From contig JAOABO010000023.1 of assembly GCA_026418315.1 (NCBI GenBank), positions 1-17,749 of the forward strand: a DNA stretch of 17,749 bases, in the 5' to 3' direction. How positions within the stretch are numbered: the stretch's first letter is position 1; every line of letters begins with the position of its first letter. The translations under genes and the position numbers were made by a program. The stretch is from Bacteroidia bacterium (lineage in GTDB: Bacteria; Bacteroidota; Bacteroidia; B-17B0; Aurantibacillaceae). Of this stretch, positions 15,612-17,749 are shown piece by piece. The notes beneath the pieces were generated by a model that worked only from the letters and a program-made list of their open reading frames with translations, searched no databases and was not told the origin of the DNA.

Positions 15612-16670
15612 TTAAAAATTAATATTCCCTCTAAAATATTCAACAACTACTGTAATAATAAGATTAAGTAAAGATAAAGGCATTAGGTATTTCCAACCTA
15701 AATTCATTAATTGATCAAAACGAAATCTTGGCAAAGTCCATCTGATCCACATAAATACATTGATAAAAATAATAATCTTGATAAAATAAACAGATGCTCC
15801 AATCAAACTAATAGCCAACGAGCCCTCCTGCAAGCCCAATGCAGCATATACTTCAGAAGCAAATGGAAAATTGTATCCTCCAAAGTAAAGAGCCGACATC
15901 ACAGCAGAAGAAATAAACATGTTAATATATTCTGCAAATAAATACAATCCTAATTTCATAGACGAATATTCTGTGTGATAGCCCCCTACCAGTTCGCTTT
16001 CTGTTTCGGGTAAATCAAAAGGTGCACGATTGGTCTCTGCTAATGCACATACAAAGAACAATAAAAATCCTAAAGGTTGATAAACAATATTGGCCAGTCC
16101 TGCGTCTTGTCGTTCAACTATTTCTTTCAAACTCAATGTACCACCAGCAGAGATAATAAGAGCAATAATCAAGAGTCCCATTGAAATTTCATAACTAATC
16201 ATTTGTGAAGAAGCACGAAGTGCACCTAACAATGAATACTTATTGTTTGAGGCCCATCCCCCAATCATAATGCCATATACTCCAACAGAAACAACCCCTA
16301 AAAGATACAAGATACCAACATTAATATCTGTTATTTGTATAGCAATTTTTTGGCCATTCCAAATAAAATCTTTTCCCCATGGAATCACTACACCCGTCAT
16401 CAAAGCAGTAATCATAAATAAACTGGGACCAAGAATAAACAAAAACTTATTAGACACATCGGGTATAATTTCTTCTTTGAAGAAAAGTTTTCCGCCATCA
16501 GCCAATGGCTGAAATATTCCACCAGGACCCGCTCTGTTAGGTCCGATTCTATCTTGTAAAAACGCAGCAAATTTTCTTTCCCATAAAGTAGAATAGGCAG
16601 CAATACCTAATGATATAGCAAAGACAACAACACAAAGTACAATTTTTACAATAACAAACGATGCTAACAT
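15612..16670 (-). CDS. nuoH: NADH-quinone oxidoreductase subunit H
   Basis: A 352-residue integral membrane subunit of complex I that forms much of the quinone-binding chamber at the junction between the peripheral and membrane arms. About eight hydrophobic membrane segments are visible. Diagnostic motifs are RIGPNRAGPGG (41-51), PLADGGKLFFKEE (55-67), LGALRASSQMISYE (148-161), ALAETNRAPFDLPETESELV (209-228), and YHTEYSSMKLGLYLFAEY (231-248), the conserved acidic loop. The C-terminus ends WIRWTLPRFRFDQLMNLGWK and a final membrane segment. It lies 82 bp after the DUF5618-like gene and 3 bp before nuoI, so nuoH and nuoI are co-translated. Confidence 0.98.
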   Translation of the reverse strand: MLASFVIVKIVLCVVVFAISLGIAAYSTLWERKFAAFLQDRIGPNRAGPGGIFQPLADGGKLFFKEEIIPDVSNKFLFILGPSLFMITALMTGVVIPWGKDFIWNGQKIAIQITDINVGILYLLGVVSVGVYGIMIGGWASNNKYSLLGALRASSQMISYEISMGLLIIALIISAGGTLSLKEIVERQDAGLANIVYQPLGFLLFFVCALAETNRAPFDLPETESELVGGYHTEYSSMKLGLYLFAEYINMFISSAVMSALYFGGYNFPFASEVYAALGLQEGSLAISLIGASVYFIKIIIFINVFMWIRWTLPRFRFDQLMNLGWKYLMPLSLLNLIITVVVEYFRGNINF

Positions 16671-16752
16671 AATTTTTTATTTTTTATTAATAAATACGAA
16701 GGGGAATAACTGTATTGATATGTATTTAATGAATGGTCTAAATTCTTTTTTT

Positions 16753-17166
16753 TCATAGTTCTTCTTTTTCAAAATCAATACCTTGTTTGGCTACCCAATC
16801 CAAAATAATTTTTGCATAATCCAATCCTGTTTTTGAAATCTTTACACTCAACTCACCATCGTAACCCATTACCAAATGAAGTGTCTCATAAGCAGAATTA
16901 AAATAATTCAGTATTTTTCTATCCTTTTTAGCAATGAAATGTCTATAATCATCTACGTCTTTACGGCCCTTCACTTTAACATCGTGCTTTTTGAACAAGT
17001 AATCCAATGCCAATAAAACACCTGCCCATGCAGTATGACCTGCCATTTTCACATATTTAGGATAAGTATAAAATTCACCATCCTTTTTTGCTTTTTCACG
17101 CAAAATATCTTGTGCATTCTTTAAATACACATAAGGATTTTCTATTTTCTTTTTGTATACTTTCAT
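16753..17166 (-). CDS. DUF5618-like small helical protein within the nuo cluster
   Basis: A 137-residue protein without a signal peptide or membrane segment, predicted mostly helical. Segments YLKNAQDILREKAKKDGEF (14-32), MAGHTAWAGVLLALDYLF (41-58), DYRHFIAKKDRKILNYFNSA (73-92) and LHLVMGYDGELS (96-107) match what I recall of the Bacteroidota DUF5618 family. The all-helical architecture could be HEPN-like, but I see no R-x4-6-H nuclease motif with confidence. The frame is open to 17193, overlapping nuoG, but ATG 17166 gives a clean 10-bp gap after nuoG and the conserved N-terminus. It sits between nuoG and nuoH, which suggests co-expression with complex I; any role as an assembly factor is inference. 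Confidence 0.78.
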   Translation of the reverse strand: MKVYKKKIENPYVYLKNAQDILREKAKKDGEFYTYPKYVKMAGHTAWAGVLLALDYLFKKHDVKVKGRKDVDDYRHFIAKKDRKILNYFNSAYETLHLVMGYDGELSVKISKTGLDYAKIILDWVAKQGIDFEKEEL

Positions 17167-17176
17167 AAACACATAT

Positions 17177-17749
17177 TTATGGGCGCTTGTCATAAGGAAT
17201 AAATCCCAATGCTTTTTGATGCTTCATAGCTTCTACTTTCAATTGATTCAAATGCTCGTAGTGATTGATAGAAATAACTGAGTGCCTATCTATTTTTGAA
17301 GGACCTTCAATTATCCAATCATTGATATGTTTTTTCTCAAAGCGACATTCGTTACAAATAAACTCTGTAACTTCACCATACTCGTTGGAAGGACGGGCCG
17401 TTACTCTGAGTACTTCGTTTCCTTTCAACCACACTCTTACTTTACCACAACATTTATCGCATTGACGATGTGCATCCATTGGTTTAGTAAACCATACACG
17501 ACTTTTAAAGCGAAATGTCTTATCAGTCAAAGCCCCTACAGGACAAACATCTATTATATTTCCACTCCATTCGTGTTCAATACTATTCTTAATATAGGTT
17601 GAAATTTCCATATTTTCTCCACGATGAATCATGCCGTGTACTCTTTCTTTTCCTGCCAGCATATCCGCTAATTTCACACAACGATAACAATGAATACAAC
17701 GATTCATGTGTAATTTAATTTTGTTACCAATGTCAATGGGCTCATATTC
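17177..17749 (-). CDS. nuoG: NADH-quinone oxidoreductase subunit G, short form, N-terminus cut by window edge
   Basis: The C-terminal 190 residues of a NuoG-like complex I subunit; the frame is open to the window edge, so the upstream part with the 2Fe-2S domain lies outside. An ATG at 17707 is internal. A 4Fe-4S motif is seen as RCIHCYRC with later DVCPVGAL (Cys 18, 21, 24 and 69 of the visible part). A second cysteine set follows, CDKC (97, 100) with CNEC (132, 135), in the place of the domain preceding the molybdopterin-like region. The protein then ends about 55 residues later, in IPYDKRP, so the large molybdopterin-oxidoreductase domain of enterobacterial NuoG is missing. The DUF5618-like gene follows after 10 bp. 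This may be the normal short form in this lineage rather than a broken gene, because the end is clean and the neighbour is intact. Confidence 0.88.
   Translation of the reverse strand, partial: EYEPIDIGNKIKLHMNRCIHCYRCVKLADMLAGKERVHGMIHRGENMEISTYIKNSIEHEWSGNIIDVCPVGALTDKTFRFKSRVWFTKPMDAHRQCDKCCGKVRVWLKGNEVLRVTARPSNEYGEVTEFICNECRFEKKHINDWIIEGPSKIDRHSVISINHYEHLNQLKVEAMKHQKALGFIPYDKRP

Noticed and set aside
16692..16727. AAATAC/GTATTT inverted repeat upstream of nuoH
   Set aside because: The stem is short and AT-rich with a 24-nt loop and no T-tract placement; expected by chance in this composition.
17177..17193. Apparent overlap of the DUF5618-like frame with nuoG
   Set aside because: The overlap comes from choosing the furthest upstream ATG; the ATG at 17166 removes it and fits the conserved N-terminus.
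1..17749. Search for CRISPR, transposases, phage genes, tRNA/rRNA and toxin-antitoxin or defence clusters
   Set aside because: Nothing beyond the single partial helix-turn-helix protein at the left edge suggests such a system; the rest is core metabolism, envelope and respiratory genes.

Overview
The window is 17.7 kb of AT-rich DNA (roughly one-third G+C by eye) from a member of the Bacteroidota, most likely a Chitinophagales/Sphingobacteriales-type chromosome. The evidence is family content (DUF5606-like and DUF5618-like proteins, a bacterial GH3 protein, a PDZ-tailed M28 peptidase, a short NuoG), the absence of Shine-Dalgarno-like sequences before starts, and TAnnTTTG elements of the Bacteroidota -7 type. 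I see no rRNA, tRNA, CRISPR array, transposase, phage gene or long repeat. It reads as ordinary chromosomal backbone.

Layout. The left edge cuts a plus-strand helix-turn-helix protein (2-352). It converges on a minus-strand metallo-beta-lactamase/beta-CASP nuclease-like gene (398-1768). A 351-bp divergent spacer follows (1769-2119). Two plus-strand genes come next: an exported protein with two thioredoxin domains and mnmE (tRNA U34 modification), which ends 3 bp from the stop of a convergent gene. From 4586 to the right edge, about 13 kb, every gene is on the minus strand. Read in the direction of transcription (right to left) they are: nuoG (truncated by the edge), a DUF5618-like gene, nuoH, nuoI; then an M42 aminopeptidase, a GH3-family protein, a LysE-type exporter, a DUF493 protein, an aldose-1-epimerase-like protein, purD, fabG; then a DUF5606-like protein, an exported TlpA-like thioredoxin protein, ribE and an exported M28 peptidase with a PDZ domain.

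How the genes fit together. NuoG/H/I are the electron-input, quinone-site and ferredoxin-like subunits of respiratory complex I. The M42-GH3-LysE-DUF493-epimerase-PurD run is tightly packed (ATGA overlaps or gaps of 7 bp), so it is probably one translationally coupled operon. The DUF5606-TlpA-RibE-M28 run is also coupled by overlaps. However, a strong intrinsic-terminator-like hairpin lies inside the first codons of the TlpA-like gene, which suggests attenuation.

I do not see an unmistakable new defence or mobile system. The points most worth a second look are the terminator inside a coding region, the GH3-LysE-M42 combination, the tandem duplicated thioredoxin protein with a conserved extra motif, and the DUF5618-like gene inserted in a complex I cluster that stops at nuoI.
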